A stretch of 64,000 bases of DNA from Caulobacteraceae bacterium (GCA_947452365.1 CANGCO010000002.1:30017-94016); one strand, 5' to 3'; shown: positions 32,452-42,378, numbered from the stretch's first letter. The notes: a model not told the origin generated them from the sequence alone. Made by a program: numbers and translations.

Positions 32452-34106
32452 ATATCTAGGCTACGGCCGCGGGTTTCTGGCAGGAAGACAAGGGTGCCAA
32501 CCACGCTAATGGCGGTAAAAATCACCGGATACCAAAGCCCAGAGTAAATATTGCCGGTCGAGGCGACAATGGCAAAGGCGGTAAAGGGTAAGAAGCCGCC
32601 GATCCATCCGGTGCCAATATGATAAGGCAGGGACAGGGCCGTATAGCGGATGCGAGTAGGGAAAAGTTCGACCAGGCATGAGGCGATCGGACCAAACAGG
32701 GCTGTGGCGGCAATCACAAACACCAATAAGATCGAAAATACGCCCCAGATATTGACCTTGGCTGGATCGGCCTTGGCTGGATAGCCCGCGGCCTGAAGCG
32801 CGGCCTTTAGCCGGGTTTCGACATCGGCCTTAACTGTTTTAAGGGCCGCCTTTTCCAGGCCCGCACCGTCCGCCGAGGCTACGGATACATCGCCAATCTT
32901 GACATAGGCCGGGGTGCCTGCCGGTGCTTTTTGCGTGTCATAGGAAACACCGGCATTGGCAAGCGTGTTTTTGGCAATATCGCAGGCGGTGGAAAACACG
33001 GCCTTGCCGACCGGGTCAAATTGCAAAGAACAGGTCGCAGGATCAGCAATCACCACAATCGGGGTCTGGCTGGTGGCCCGGGCTAGGTCAGGATTGGCGG
33101 TCTGCATCAAAAGGTGAAAGCCTGGGAAAAAGCCAACCAGGGCCAGCACCATGCCGGTCAACATGACGGGCTTGCGGCCGATCTTGTCCGACAGCCAGCC
33201 AAACAATATATAGAGCGGAGCGCTGGCAACCGTGGCGCCGATCATTAGGAGGTTAACCGTCGCCGGTTCGACCTTGAGGAATTTTTCCAAGAATATCTGG
33301 GTATAGAAAAAGGCCGTATACCAGACCGCGCCCTGGGCGCTCATAACGGCAAACAAGGCAATCAGGACCAGTTTCAGGTTCGGCCATCGGCCAAAGGCTT
33401 CGGTATAGGGGGCCTTGGAGTGGCTGCCCTCCTCATGCATTTTTTGAAAGGTCGGGCTCTCCGATAGCTTGAGCCGCATCCAGATCGAAATGCCAACTAA
33501 AACTGCCGATACCATAAACGGTATGCGCCAGCCCCAGGCCGTAAAGGCCGCTTCGCCAAGGATGGTGCGGGTAATCAATATAACCCCAAGCGCGCCAAAC
33601 AGACCAAATGCGGCCGAGGCTTGGATCCAGCCGGTCATACGGCCGCGCGCGCCCGCCGGGGCGTGCTCGGCCACATAGATGGCTGCGCCGCCATATTCAC
33701 CGCCCAAGGCAAAGCCCTGAATACAGCGGGCTAGGATCAGCAAGATGGGGGCAATAATGCCGGCTTGAGCATAGGTGGGCAGAAAACCAACCGCAAAGGT
33801 CGCACCGCCCATCAAGACGATGGTAAACAAAAAAGCGCCCTTACGCCCCGACCGGTCGCCAATCCGGCCAAACACCAGGGCGCCCAATGGCCGTACCGCA
33901 AACCCTGCACCAAAAATACCGAGCGCAAAAATGAAGGCAACCGTGTCACTTACGCCAGCAAAAAACGTCTTGGACAAGACCTGGGTTAGGGTGCCGAAAA
34001 TGAAAAAGTCATACCACTCAAACGTAGTGCCTGCCGAAGACGCGGCAATGACGGTGCGCATGGATGTGGCCGGCGCCTCTGCGGACGTGTCAATCGATTG
34101 GCTCAT
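32448..34106 (-). CDS. MFS transporter of the metabolite:H+ symporter family
   Basis: 552 aa from ATG 34106, chosen because GGGGGGAAG precedes it; an upstream in-frame ATG at 34175 overlaps the gntR stop region. MHS-family features: SSAGTTFEWYDFFIFG, RPLGALVFGRIGDRSGRK, RCIQGFALGGEYGGAAIYVAEHAP. Twelve membrane segments are expected. Between helices about residues 335 and 452 there is an unusual hydrophilic insert with two cysteines (359 and 375), absent from ordinary ProP/KgtP-type carriers. Probably imports a carboxylate or similar compound. Third in a leftward unit after the CoA-transferase and GntR genes; substrate may be a hydroxy- or dicarboxylate (inference). Confidence 0.88.
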   Translation of the reverse strand: MSQSIDTSAEAPATSMRTVIAASSAGTTFEWYDFFIFGTLTQVLSKTFFAGVSDTVAFIFALGIFGAGFAVRPLGALVFGRIGDRSGRKGAFLFTIVLMGGATFAVGFLPTYAQAGIIAPILLILARCIQGFALGGEYGGAAIYVAEHAPAGARGRMTGWIQASAAFGLFGALGVILITRTILGEAAFTAWGWRIPFMVSAVLVGISIWMRLKLSESPTFQKMHEEGSHSKAPYTEAFGRWPNLKLVLIALFAVMSAQGAVWYTAFFYTQIFLEKFLKVEPATVNLLMIGATVASAPLYILFGWLSDKIGRKPVMLTGMVLALVGFFPGFHLLMQTANPDLARATSQTPIVVIADPATCSLQFDPVGKAVFSTACDIAKNTLANAGVSYDTQKAPAGTPAYVKIGDVSVASADGAGLEKAALKTVKADVETRLKAALQAAGYPAKADPAKVNIWGVFSILLVFVIAATALFGPIASCLVELFPTRIRYTALSLPYHIGTGWIGGFLPFTAFAIVASTGNIYSGLWYPVIFTAISVVGTLVFLPETRGRSLDI

Positions 34107-34167
34107 GGCCGTCTTCCCCCCGATAAGTTTTGCCGGGTTTAGCATTGTGGCCGCTGGATAGGAAAGC

Positions 34168-34884
34168 CTAGCCATCCAGCCGATAGGTCATGGCATAGAC
34201 AAATCGGCCGCTTGGATGGGTGCTGTCTGTGGCTAGAACCAGATTATCGCGGGCATCAAAATAGCGCCGAAGCGTACGAAGGCCCGCTGAGCCCTTTTCA
34301 GCCCTTAAGGTCCTTGCTGTTGCGGCATCGAGGGTTTCGGCGGCAATCTCCTGTTCGATCCGGCGAGTGTGAACGCCAAAATCGCGCGCGATCAATTGAT
34401 GTATAGCCCCGTTCCAGCCCTCAAGACTGGTAACAATGGCGGCAAATTCCAGCGGTACGAATAGGCTGGAGACCGCAACCGGTTCAGAGGTTGCCCGCCT
34501 TACCCCCTCAATCACCAACCATGTCTGGCCAGGTTTGGCCTTGATCCGCTCGGCCTCGGCTAGGGTCAGGGCGCGCGGATTAGCGGCCCGCACGATCAAT
34601 TTGGCCTCGCGGGCATATTGGGTCAGGGTCTCTGGCCCGCCAAGTGGCTGGACAAAGCTTGGGGCAATCTGATTGGCAATCACGGTCGTGCCTGCGCCGC
34701 GCCGCCTTTGCACCAGCCCGGCCTCGCGCAATAGCCTCAAGGCATCGCGCACTGTATGGCGCGATGCGGCATAGATCTGGCACAGCTCCATTTCCGGCGG
34801 CAAGTGATCGCCCACCCCATAGCGGCCCTCAGTAATGTCGGCCCGCAAGGCGGCGGCTAATTGTCTATAGCGCGGAAGGCTCAT
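34168..34884 (-). CDS. GntR family regulator, HutC/UTRA type
   Basis: 238 aa. An N-terminal winged helix (LPPEMELCQIYAASRHTVRDALRLLREAGLVQRRRGAGTTV) is followed by a UTRA ligand-binding domain (about residues 85-235). HutC-type regulators bind small metabolites related to the neighbouring transporter or enzyme. It sits between the CoA-transferase (32 bases upstream) and the MFS gene (61 bases downstream) on the same strand, so it probably controls this unit and the divergent amidase. It is unrelated in its effector domain to the GntR protein at 48254. Confidence 0.9.
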   Translation of the reverse strand: MSLPRYRQLAAALRADITEGRYGVGDHLPPEMELCQIYAASRHTVRDALRLLREAGLVQRRRGAGTTVIANQIAPSFVQPLGGPETLTQYAREAKLIVRAANPRALTLAEAERIKAKPGQTWLVIEGVRRATSEPVAVSSLFVPLEFAAIVTSLEGWNGAIHQLIARDFGVHTRRIEQEIAAETLDAATARTLRAEKGSAGLRTLRRYFDARDNLVLATDSTHPSGRFVYAMTYRLDG

Positions 34885-34916
34885 GAATCGGGCGCCGGGT
34901 GAAGGACGGTCAAGGT

Positions 34917-36182
34917 CTATATCAAGCTACGCATTAGGCGCCAGTCCTGTTCTAGGCCGTCGCGATGTTGGGGCGCGGCCAGACCAATCAGCGCCTGTGC
35001 TCTTGCGTCTATGGACAAGCCCCGCAGGTCGGCACTGCCAAACTCAGTCGCGACAATGGCCACATCATTGCGCGGCACACTGACCGCGCCCTGAGCCAGA
35101 CGCGGAACAATACGGCTAACCGTGCCGCCCTTGGCGGTCGCATTGAGGGCAATAATGGGCTTGCCTTCAGGCGCACGCCCCGCCCCGCGCAGAAAGTCGG
35201 TTAGGCCGCCAATGCCCGAGATCTGGCGGCTGCCCAAGAACTCGGCATTGGCCTGACCAAATAGGTCAAGCTCGAGTGCAGAATTGATCGCCGTAAACCG
35301 GGGTATCGCCGACAAGACATCATAATTATGGGTCTCGCTGACGGGCGTGAACCTTATATTGGAACTGGCGCTCATCCGCGCAATCAGTTGTGCGCTGCCC
35401 ACGGCAATGCCTGTGACAATCGCATCGGGCCCATCCGCAATCGCGCCGCAATCCATCAAGCCCATCACCGGGTCAATAATCATCCCCGAATGGATCGTCA
35501 GATTTTTGCGGTCCGTCAGGGTCTGCAAAACCGCAAAGCCCATCTTGCCCAGCCCAACCTGTAGGGCGGCGCCATCGTCAATATGACACTGCACATGGCG
35601 CGCTATTTCGGCAAAGCTTGGATCGAGCGCGCCTGGATGATAGGCGACATGATCGGCGGCTTCTTCCACGACCATATCAAATTGCGACAGGGCAATCTTA
35701 TGCCCGCGCGTCGGGGCCACAAGATTGGGATTGATATGGGCAATGCGTAGGACCGCGCGCGCCAGCACAGCGGGTTGAAAATCCACTGACGGGCCTAGGC
35801 TGCAATAGCCATCCGCATCAGGGCGCGTTAGCTGCACAAGGACCGCATCAAGGGGCGTGGCCGCAAGCCAGGACCAGGCTTGGCTATAGGCCTGGGGCAA
35901 GAGGCTAAACCGTCCGGCCTCAAAACTGCCGCGCCAATCGGCCCCGACAAAAATACCTTCACTTTTCGCGGTTGGATGAAGGCTTGCCCAGTCGGTATGA
36001 TTGACCCCGGGAATTGCCGCGCCAATAAAGGTTAGATGCGCCGCGGCTTCTGGATTGCGCCGATAAGCATCGGCAAACACCAATGGTTCTACACCGCCGC
36101 CCGCGACAAACACGCGGCCGCCCGTGCCCTTTAGCTGCTGTGCCAAGCGCAAAATCGCCTGATCTGGATCGCAATAGATCAT
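34917..36182 (-). CDS. acetyl-CoA hydrolase/CoA-transferase family protein
   Basis: 421 aa from ATG 36182 (GGAG seven bases upstream); alternative ATGs at 36194 and 36272 exist. Family I CoA-transferase with a two-domain fold: GGRVFVAGGGVEPL, GLGKMGFAVLQTL and VSETHNYDVLSAI, where the Glu is the candidate CoA-binding nucleophile, and C-terminal IVATEFGSADLRGLS. The nearest types are 4-hydroxybutyrate CoA-transferase and acetyl-CoA hydrolase. It likely activates a short carboxylate imported by the MFS carrier (inference). Divergent from the amidase over about 140 bases. Confidence 0.87.
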   Translation of the reverse strand: MIYCDPDQAILRLAQQLKGTGGRVFVAGGGVEPLVFADAYRRNPEAAAHLTFIGAAIPGVNHTDWASLHPTAKSEGIFVGADWRGSFEAGRFSLLPQAYSQAWSWLAATPLDAVLVQLTRPDADGYCSLGPSVDFQPAVLARAVLRIAHINPNLVAPTRGHKIALSQFDMVVEEAADHVAYHPGALDPSFAEIARHVQCHIDDGAALQVGLGKMGFAVLQTLTDRKNLTIHSGMIIDPVMGLMDCGAIADGPDAIVTGIAVGSAQLIARMSASSNIRFTPVSETHNYDVLSAIPRFTAINSALELDLFGQANAEFLGSRQISGIGGLTDFLRGAGRAPEGKPIIALNATAKGGTVSRIVPRLAQGAVSVPRNDVAIVATEFGSADLRGLSIDARAQALIGLAAPQHRDGLEQDWRLMRSLI

Positions 36183-36323
36183 TAATCGCTCCATTCGCCG
36201 CCTGTCTTCATACAGATCAGGGCCCCGGACACAAATGGTTCTGGCAAGGGCTCGCCCATACAAATGTGTCACAGGCTAAACTTAGGGGCTGCGAAACAGC
36301 GGATTGGGGACTATTGTTCTGAA

Positions 36324-37697
36324 ATGACCTTTGCAAATCCCATTATCGCCGCTGGCATTGCTGGCTTGAGTGACCTGTTTGAACAACGGGCCGTTACCCC
36401 TGTAGAGGCCGTCCAGGCCTATTTATCGCGGATTGAACGGCTGGGCGGGCCATTGAATGCCTTTACCTCGGTGGATGTCGACGGGGCATTAGCCGCCGCC
36501 CATGCCAGCGCCGCGCGCTGGGCCAAGGGTGAGCCCCTGTCCCCGATCGACGGCATTCCGATCGCGGTAAAGGGTAGCATTGCTGTCAAGGGTCAGCCGC
36601 AACATGCCGGCATTGGCGCATTTGCCGGCCGTCTTGCGACCGAGGATGCGGCCTGTATTGCCGCCTTGCGCGAGGGCGGGGCGGTGTTTTTGGGCATGCT
36701 CAATATGCATGAGGGTGCGGTTGGCGCGACCACAGACAATGAGGCCTTTGGGCAGGCGCATAATCCTTATGCCCAGGGCTTGACCGCTGGGGGCTCGTCG
36801 GGCGGTTCTGGCTCGGCCGTCGCGGCCGGTCTATGTGCCGCAGCCCTTGGCACAGATACGCTTGGCAGCGTGCGTATTCCAGCCAGTTTCTGCGGCGTGT
36901 TTGGCCATAAGCCAACCCAAGGCCTCGTCTCGCTTGAAGGGGTCGTGCCCCTGTCCTGGACCTTGGATCATGTTGGCGTCCTAGCCCGCTCCGCTCAGGA
37001 CTGCGCCTATTTGCTTGCCCATGCTGCGGCGGTCGATGGTGATTTGACCGAAGCTTTTTCCCAGATTGCCGATCTGGACACATTGCGTCCTGCCCCGTTT
37101 GCCGCGCTCGATCTGACACCGTTCGGCGATGCGATTGATGCGGACCTGGTCAAGGCGTATGCGTTGGCAATTGAGCGCGCGCGGGAGGCGGGGCTGGACA
37201 TCGCCATGATTGCCCTGCCCGATTATGATTTTGCCTCCATGCTGCAGCACGGCGTCTTGATCATGACCGCCGAGGGCTATCTGGAGTTTGAAGACCAGAT
37301 TGAGGGCGCTTCGGAAGCCTTTAGCGAGGCGGGCCGCCGCGTGTTTCGTTGGGGCGCTAACCAGCCCGCGGCCAATCTGGCCAAGGCCTATCGCGCAGTT
37401 GGCCAGGCCGTGGAAAAGATCAAGGATCAACTGACGCCCTATGCGGCCTTGATCTTGCCCACTACGCCCATGCCAGCCTTTGGGTTTGGCACCAATGGCG
37501 ACCATGTCGCAGACTTTACGGCTTTGGGCAATTTTCTGGGCATGCCTGCATGCGCGGCGCCGATTGGCCTCAGCACACAAGGGCTTCCCCTTTCGATTCA
37601 GGTCTTGGCTTGGGATGATGAGACGGCCCTTGGTCTGGCCGATGTCTTGTCGCAGGCCGGTGAGGCTGCGCCGCCGCCCCTGACCTATCGCGGGTGA
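36324..37697 (+). CDS. amidase signature family hydrolase
   Basis: 457 aa from ATG 36324. The Ser-cisSer-Lys triad is Lys83 (PIAVKGS), Ser158 (GGSSGG) and Ser182 (TDTLGSVRIPASFCG). A Leu stands where most relatives have Gly or Ala in DTGGS; this keeps the nucleophile. It hydrolyses an amide to an acid and ammonia. Length fits the family. It diverges from the CoA-transferase/GntR/MFS unit: one could picture amide hydrolysis, CoA activation and transport of one substrate class, but the substrate is unknown. Confidence 0.9.
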   Translation: MTFANPIIAAGIAGLSDLFEQRAVTPVEAVQAYLSRIERLGGPLNAFTSVDVDGALAAAHASAARWAKGEPLSPIDGIPIAVKGSIAVKGQPQHAGIGAFAGRLATEDAACIAALREGGAVFLGMLNMHEGAVGATTDNEAFGQAHNPYAQGLTAGGSSGGSGSAVAAGLCAAALGTDTLGSVRIPASFCGVFGHKPTQGLVSLEGVVPLSWTLDHVGVLARSAQDCAYLLAHAAAVDGDLTEAFSQIADLDTLRPAPFAALDLTPFGDAIDADLVKAYALAIERAREAGLDIAMIALPDYDFASMLQHGVLIMTAEGYLEFEDQIEGASEAFSEAGRRVFRWGANQPAANLAKAYRAVGQAVEKIKDQLTPYAALILPTTPMPAFGFGTNGDHVADFTALGNFLGMPACAAPIGLSTQGLPLSIQVLAWDDETALGLADVLSQAGEAAPPPLTYRG

Positions 37698-37743
37698 TCC
37701 GGGTCTCCCCTTCACCCTAAGAGTGCGCTAATAGGGGCTAGCC

Positions 37744-40700
37744 ATGTCTCCATTGCCCGCCTCCGCGCCTAGCAGGTCCATTCCCGCCAAGCCTTTACAG
37801 CTGGCCTTACGCCGCCTTGCCGTTCTGGCCTTGGATACGCTCGCCTTTAGTTTGACAGCTGTGGCTGTGACGGGCTTTGTCATTAGCCTAGGCCGCCGCG
37901 AAATCGCGCGTGACTTAATCTTGCTTTATTTCCAAGAGCACGGGATTGAGGCCCATATTGAGATTGACCAGGTCAATGTGGCTGGCTTATCGGGCTCGCT
38001 GCGGCTTGGTCCGCCCAGTCATCCAGACCTAGACATCGAAAAATTCGAAATCGGTTTCGCCAGGGGCGCAGCGGGTGGGTCATCGGGCCCAGGCCAATTG
38101 ATTGACTCCGTCCTTTTGGTGCGGCCAAGGATTGGTCTGATCTTGCGAAATGGGCAGCTGGATTTTGCCAGTCTTGACCCCTTGATCAAGATCTTGAGCC
38201 AGATCAGCGACAGGGTGCAAGGCCCCATACCGCAGCCCGATATTCAGGTTGATGGGGCCTTGGTGAGCTTACAAACTGAGAATGGCCCTCTGAGAATACG
38301 ATTAAGCGCTGCGCTTAAAGGGTCGCGTTTGCTAAGCCTAGAGGGTCAGGTTCAGCCGTTTTCGTTCACGGGCGACGGCTTGTTGTTGACCGGTTCTGGC
38401 GGCCCTGTTCAGGCACGCACAGGTGAGGGTAAGCTCAAGCTTGTCGCTAGCCTGGCAGTCGCAGAGCTGGTTAATGACAATCTGGGTCTGGAGGATGCCA
38501 AGCTTGGTCTTGAGGCCAACCTGCCATATCCGGCCCTTGACGGCCACCACGACGACCAGAGGCTACAAGTCCGGGCGGGGCTGAAATCGAGTGCGGTCAG
38601 TCGCGGGGCCTGGGTGGCGCAAGATGCAGAGGTTAATCTGCGGTTTGATGGCCAATTGCAAACCTTGGGGCAAACTCGTCAACTGCGCGGTGATATATCG
38701 GTGCTTGGACGCATGGCGGCGCTGGCTTCAGACGGTGTTGAGGGGAGGGGAGGGCGTTTTGCCTTTCAGGGCAAGGACCTAAGCCTAGCCGCTGACCGCG
38801 CCTTGGCTGGCCGTCTTAGCGGCGGCCTAGGTCTAGATCAGCTGGCGCTGGGCACCAGCTATCTAGAGGCGCCGCACATTGAGGTGGTTTTAAGTAATCT
38901 TGCCATTCATCAAGCGCGGGGCGAGGCTAGAGCGACGGCGGATGCAGACCTGACCCTTAGTTCCGACCGGCTTGTGCGCGGCGGACTTGGCCTAGACCAC
39001 CTAACTGTCCATGCCCTTGTCCCTCGGCTGGCCTATTCGTCTGCTAATGATGGGGAATGGCCCAGAACGGCTCTGACCGGAAGTTTGTCTGCACAAACCG
39101 CTAGGTTGGAAACGGCGGGCAAGGCTGGCCCCGTACCTTTCAGCCTTGCGGACCTGAGCGCCGAGTTTTCCGGCACGGGCCAGTGGCGCTCAAACGGGCC
39201 CGACCTGGCCCTAATGGTTTCGGCCAAGGCGCGGGATGATATGGACCTAGCGTCGGCCCAGGCCCTGCTCGGTCCCCTGGAAGTCAAGGCAGGTGCGCCA
39301 TTTTCCGAACAATCCAACGCGCTGGAAGCGGCCTTGAGCGATTTTCAAATCCAGGCTCCCAAGGCTAGATTGAGCCTGCAGTCTCAAGGCGTGCGCATCA
39401 GTCTTGTGCGGCCTGTGCAGGTCTTGACGGCGTCAGGCGCGCGGTTTGATCTGTCGGCCCAGCCCGCAAGCCCCGCCTGGGCACAAGATCTGGACGGAAA
39501 TCTTGATCTGAGAGGTGATCTAACCGCGCGTTTGGGCGAGAGCGGGCAAGCCCTGCAGGCCAGTCTTAACGCTCAGGTCCATGCCCAGCCGGATGGAACC
39601 TATCGGATTGGCGGTCATCTTGATCTTTCGCGGCTGGATCTTGCGGGTCAGCAGATTGGGCTAAGGTCTGCTCAAGGCGAAATCGACCTGTCGGGCGATG
39701 CCAAGGGCCTAGTCACCTCCGAGCTTGTCTTAAGCACAGGCCAGTTGGTTGATCTGGACGATGAGCGCCGGTTCGAGCCCTTGAGCCTCAAGGGGCAGGC
39801 CCGCTTTGAACAGGGTAGTTGGCGCGCCAAGGTTTCCGCGGCAACCGGCACGGGGCGGGCCTTGGCCAAATTGTCCTTGCACCATACGCCGACGACGGGC
39901 CTCGGTGAGGCGGTGATCGAGGCCAAGGACTTGGTGTTTACCAATCCAGGCCTACAGCCTCGCGATATCACGCCCCTACTGCGGTCATTGTCAAAGGCGA
40001 GCGGCCGGGCTGATTTTAGCGGCCGGTTTGACTGGACCCGCGCCGCCTCGACCAGCAGCGGTGTCTTGCGCGTACAGGGCCTAAACGCCCAGACCCCAAT
40101 GGGCGCAGTCAGCCAAGGCCATATGGACGTCAAATTCACAAGTCTTGAGCCCCTTGCCACGGGGCCGGGCCAGACCCTTGGTGCCCAGAGGCTAGGTTTT
40201 AGTCCGCCACTGACGGCGCTTAATGGCCTGTTTTCAATCGCGCCGGACGCCTTGATTTTGCAGGTCGGGGCTGCGGACTGGGCCGGGGGGCGGGTCTGGC
40301 TGGAGCCAAGCCGCCTGTCGCTGGATCCGTCTAAGGCCGTCACGGGCAGTCTAGTGCTGGACGGGGTCGACCTGGGTCAGATTCTGGCTGCCTCGCCTCT
40401 AGCCGATCAGGTGAAGATTACAGCGATTGTCGACGGAACTCTTCCGTTCGCGCTTAAGAATGGCGTCATCCAGATTAGCGGCGGTCAATTGGTCGCGCGC
40501 GGTGCTGGGCGCTTGTCGATTGCGCGTACAGCCTTGAGCGGGCTGCAAACCGGCAGCGCAACCGGCAGCGGCGCGGTTACAGCCGGGCCGCCTGCGCCGC
40601 TGGGCGGAAATGCGATTCAAGATTTTGCCTATCAGGCGATGGAAAACCTTGCCTTTGACAGCCTTGATGCCCGCATCGACAGTCTGCCGGGTGCCAGACT

Positions 40701-40953
40701 TGGCCTAGTGTTTCATATCAAGGGTCGGAATGATCCGGAAAAGGATGTCCCGTCCAAGATTGCCTTGCGCGATCTTGTCGCGGGCCGGGCCTTTGACAAG
40801 CCCATTGCCCTGCCCAAGGGGACCCCAATTGATTTAACCCTAGATACGTCGCTGAATTTTGGTGATTTGATCAAGGCTGTTCAACAGGCGTTTGAGCGCC
40901 ATGCCAAGGATGAGGCCCCGCCAACCCGTCGTTCAGTCCCGGTTCAGCCCTGA
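37744..40953 (+). CDS. ydbH: YdbH-family AsmA-like intermembrane lipid-transport protein
   Basis: 1069 aa. One N-terminal membrane anchor (about residues 26-48), then a very long beta-rich, repetitive periplasmic region with many alternating hydrophobic residues, ending in a domain typical of YdbH (LDASLNF-type TLDTSLNFGDLIKAVQQ near the end). E. coli YdbH, with TamB and YhdP, forms a hydrophobic groove moving phospholipid from inner to outer membrane. The downstream ynbE- and ydbL-like genes make the assignment firm, since the trio is a known operon. Length is slightly above E. coli YdbH (879 aa). Confidence 0.87.
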   Translation: MSPLPASAPSRSIPAKPLQLALRRLAVLALDTLAFSLTAVAVTGFVISLGRREIARDLILLYFQEHGIEAHIEIDQVNVAGLSGSLRLGPPSHPDLDIEKFEIGFARGAAGGSSGPGQLIDSVLLVRPRIGLILRNGQLDFASLDPLIKILSQISDRVQGPIPQPDIQVDGALVSLQTENGPLRIRLSAALKGSRLLSLEGQVQPFSFTGDGLLLTGSGGPVQARTGEGKLKLVASLAVAELVNDNLGLEDAKLGLEANLPYPALDGHHDDQRLQVRAGLKSSAVSRGAWVAQDAEVNLRFDGQLQTLGQTRQLRGDISVLGRMAALASDGVEGRGGRFAFQGKDLSLAADRALAGRLSGGLGLDQLALGTSYLEAPHIEVVLSNLAIHQARGEARATADADLTLSSDRLVRGGLGLDHLTVHALVPRLAYSSANDGEWPRTALTGSLSAQTARLETAGKAGPVPFSLADLSAEFSGTGQWRSNGPDLALMVSAKARDDMDLASAQALLGPLEVKAGAPFSEQSNALEAALSDFQIQAPKARLSLQSQGVRISLVRPVQVLTASGARFDLSAQPASPAWAQDLDGNLDLRGDLTARLGESGQALQASLNAQVHAQPDGTYRIGGHLDLSRLDLAGQQIGLRSAQGEIDLSGDAKGLVTSELVLSTGQLVDLDDERRFEPLSLKGQARFEQGSWRAKVSAATGTGRALAKLSLHHTPTTGLGEAVIEAKDLVFTNPGLQPRDITPLLRSLSKASGRADFSGRFDWTRAASTSSGVLRVQGLNAQTPMGAVSQGHMDVKFTSLEPLATGPGQTLGAQRLGFSPPLTALNGLFSIAPDALILQVGAADWAGGRVWLEPSRLSLDPSKAVTGSLVLDGVDLGQILAASPLADQVKITAIVDGTLPFALKNGVIQISGGQLVARGAGRLSIARTALSGLQTGSATGSGAVTAGPPAPLGGNAIQDFAYQAMENLAFDSLDARIDSLPGARLGLVFHIKGRNDPEKDVPSKIALRDLVAGRAFDKPIALPKGTPIDLTLDTSLNFGDLIKAVQQAFERHAKDEAPPTRRSVPVQP

Positions 40954-40987
40954 TCAAGTTTTATTGAGACCGGAGGAGATTTTGATT

Positions 40988-41194
40988 ATGCCCAAGGCTT
41001 ATCTAACACATCCATTCATGCCCAAGGCGGCGGTGATGGCCTCGGTGCTTGGTCTTGGTCTGGTGGCATGTGCCCCAACCATTCGCATCAAGGTCGATCC
41101 GATTTCGATCTATGCCAAGCTGGATGCCGATGTGCGCATTCGCCTGGACAAGGAGGTCCAGGCCTTGATCCAGCAAAATCCGGACCTGTTCTAA
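40988..41194 (+). CDS. ynbE: YnbE-like small outer-membrane lipoprotein
   Basis: 68 aa from ATG 40988, with GGAGGAG upstream. Signal peptide with lipobox LVAC (Cys28), then APTIRIKVDPISIYAKLDADVRIRLDKEVQALIQQNPDLF, the conserved YnbE body. In E. coli YnbE forms a beta-stranded multimer at the outer membrane that receives the C-terminus of YdbH, completing the lipid bridge. It lies 34 bases after ydbH and 29 before ydbL. Confidence 0.9.
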   Translation: MPKAYLTHPFMPKAAVMASVLGLGLVACAPTIRIKVDPISIYAKLDADVRIRLDKEVQALIQQNPDLF

Positions 41195-41223
41195 TTTTTG
41201 ATATTTGGCCCAGGAGGGCAAAC

Positions 41224-41640
41224 ATGACCCAAGTCCAAGTTTCTTCGTCCCGCCCTTGGCTGCCCAGCCTTATGGCAGCGGCAGTCTTGACCCTGGCGCC
41301 AATCTCGGCAGGTCTTGGCGTGGCCGCCTTGATAAGCAGTTCGGCCAAGGCCGATACGGCCTCGGCCAAGGCCCTGATTGATATCGCCAAGCTGCGCGGT
41401 TTGGTTGGCGAGCAGGGCGACGGCTTTTTGGGGTTTGTTCAGGGCACGGCTCCGGCCCCTGATTTGCAGACAGCCGTGAACGAGATCAATGCTGGCCGCG
41501 CGGCGGTCTTTCGTGAAACTGCCGCCAAGACTGGCGTTAGCCCGGATGCCGCAGGGCAGGCCGTGGCAACCCAGCTGATCAATAAGCTGCCGGTCGGCCA
41601 GTTTTATCGTCCCATGGGCGGGGTTTGGACGCGCAAATAA
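41224..41640 (+). CDS. ydbL: YdbL family periplasmic protein (DUF1318)
   Basis: 138 aa from ATG 41224 with an excellent ribosome site AGGAGGG. Signal peptide to about residue 41 (SSAKA). The mature part has SAKALIDIAKLRGLVGEQGDGFLGFV and ends GQFYRPMGGVWTRK, both DUF1318 hallmarks. YdbL is proposed to keep YnbE from over-assembling on YdbH. Third gene of the ydbH-ynbE-ydbL unit; chpT starts about 80 bases later on the same strand. Confidence 0.9.
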   Translation: MTQVQVSSSRPWLPSLMAAAVLTLAPISAGLGVAALISSSAKADTASAKALIDIAKLRGLVGEQGDGFLGFVQGTAPAPDLQTAVNEINAGRAAVFRETAAKTGVSPDAAGQAVATQLINKLPVGQFYRPMGGVWTRK

Positions 41641-41721
41641 TCACGATCCTAGATTGGCGGTGTTGGCAAATCAGGTCATGGCTGGGCGCTTGGATCCGTC
41701 AATAGAGGGTTTGGCCTGACC

Positions 41722-42378
41722 ATGACTAATCTGGCCACTGATCTTGAGCCGGTCGGCGCTGCCGACCTTGCGGCCTTTTTGGCGGCGCGGCTTTGCCATG
41801 ACATTATCAGCCCGGCCAGCGCGATTGTGTCCGGTCTGGACCTGCTAGACGACCCTTCTGCCCAAGACATGCGCGACGAGGCCATGGGCCTGGTGTCGAG
41901 CAGCGCGCGCAAGCTGGTGGAGATGCTGGCTTTTATACGGGTGGCCTATGGTGCTTCGTCCACGGCGGAATTGTTTGATGCCCGGGAATTGGAAGGCTTG
42001 ACCCGCGGACTGTTTAGTCATGTGCGGCCCGATCTGGAATGGGCGGTCACCTTGCCCCAATTGCATAAACCTGCCGCCCGGGTGCTATTGAACCTGGCCA
42101 TGATCGCCACCGGTGCCCTGCCTTCAGGCGGGCTGGCAAGGCTGGGTGTGCAAAAGGTTGGCACCTCTGTGGTGATCAGCCTTGAAGCGACCGGCCAAAG
42201 AGTGCGCATGCGGCCAGAAGTGCTGAGCGGTCTAAACGGTGAGCCAAAGGGACAGAGCGTGGGTGGGCACTGGGTTCAGGCCTATTATTTGCAGGCCTTG
42301 CTGAAAGACGCCGGCGGATATCTGGACCTGGCTGAGAGCGAAGGCCGAGTCGAAATTGTCGCCCGCTTGCCCGCCTAG
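41722..42378 (+). CDS. chpT: ChpT-like histidine phosphotransferase
   Basis: 218 aa. The dimerisation helix contains RLCHDIISPASAIVSGLDLL with the phosphorylatable His26. A degenerate ATP-binding-like C-terminal domain lacks N, G1 and G2 boxes, as in Caulobacter ChpT, which relays phosphate from CckA to CtrA and CpdR in cell-cycle control. Length and the HD..SP motif match. It is followed by a CheY-like receiver and CheR, the same kind of neighbours as in Caulobacterales. Finding it near a plasmid-type replication module is unexpected. Confidence 0.88.
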   Translation: MTNLATDLEPVGAADLAAFLAARLCHDIISPASAIVSGLDLLDDPSAQDMRDEAMGLVSSSARKLVEMLAFIRVAYGASSTAELFDARELEGLTRGLFSHVRPDLEWAVTLPQLHKPAARVLLNLAMIATGALPSGGLARLGVQKVGTSVVISLEATGQRVRMRPEVLSGLNGEPKGQSVGGHWVQAYYLQALLKDAGGYLDLAESEGRVEIVARLPA

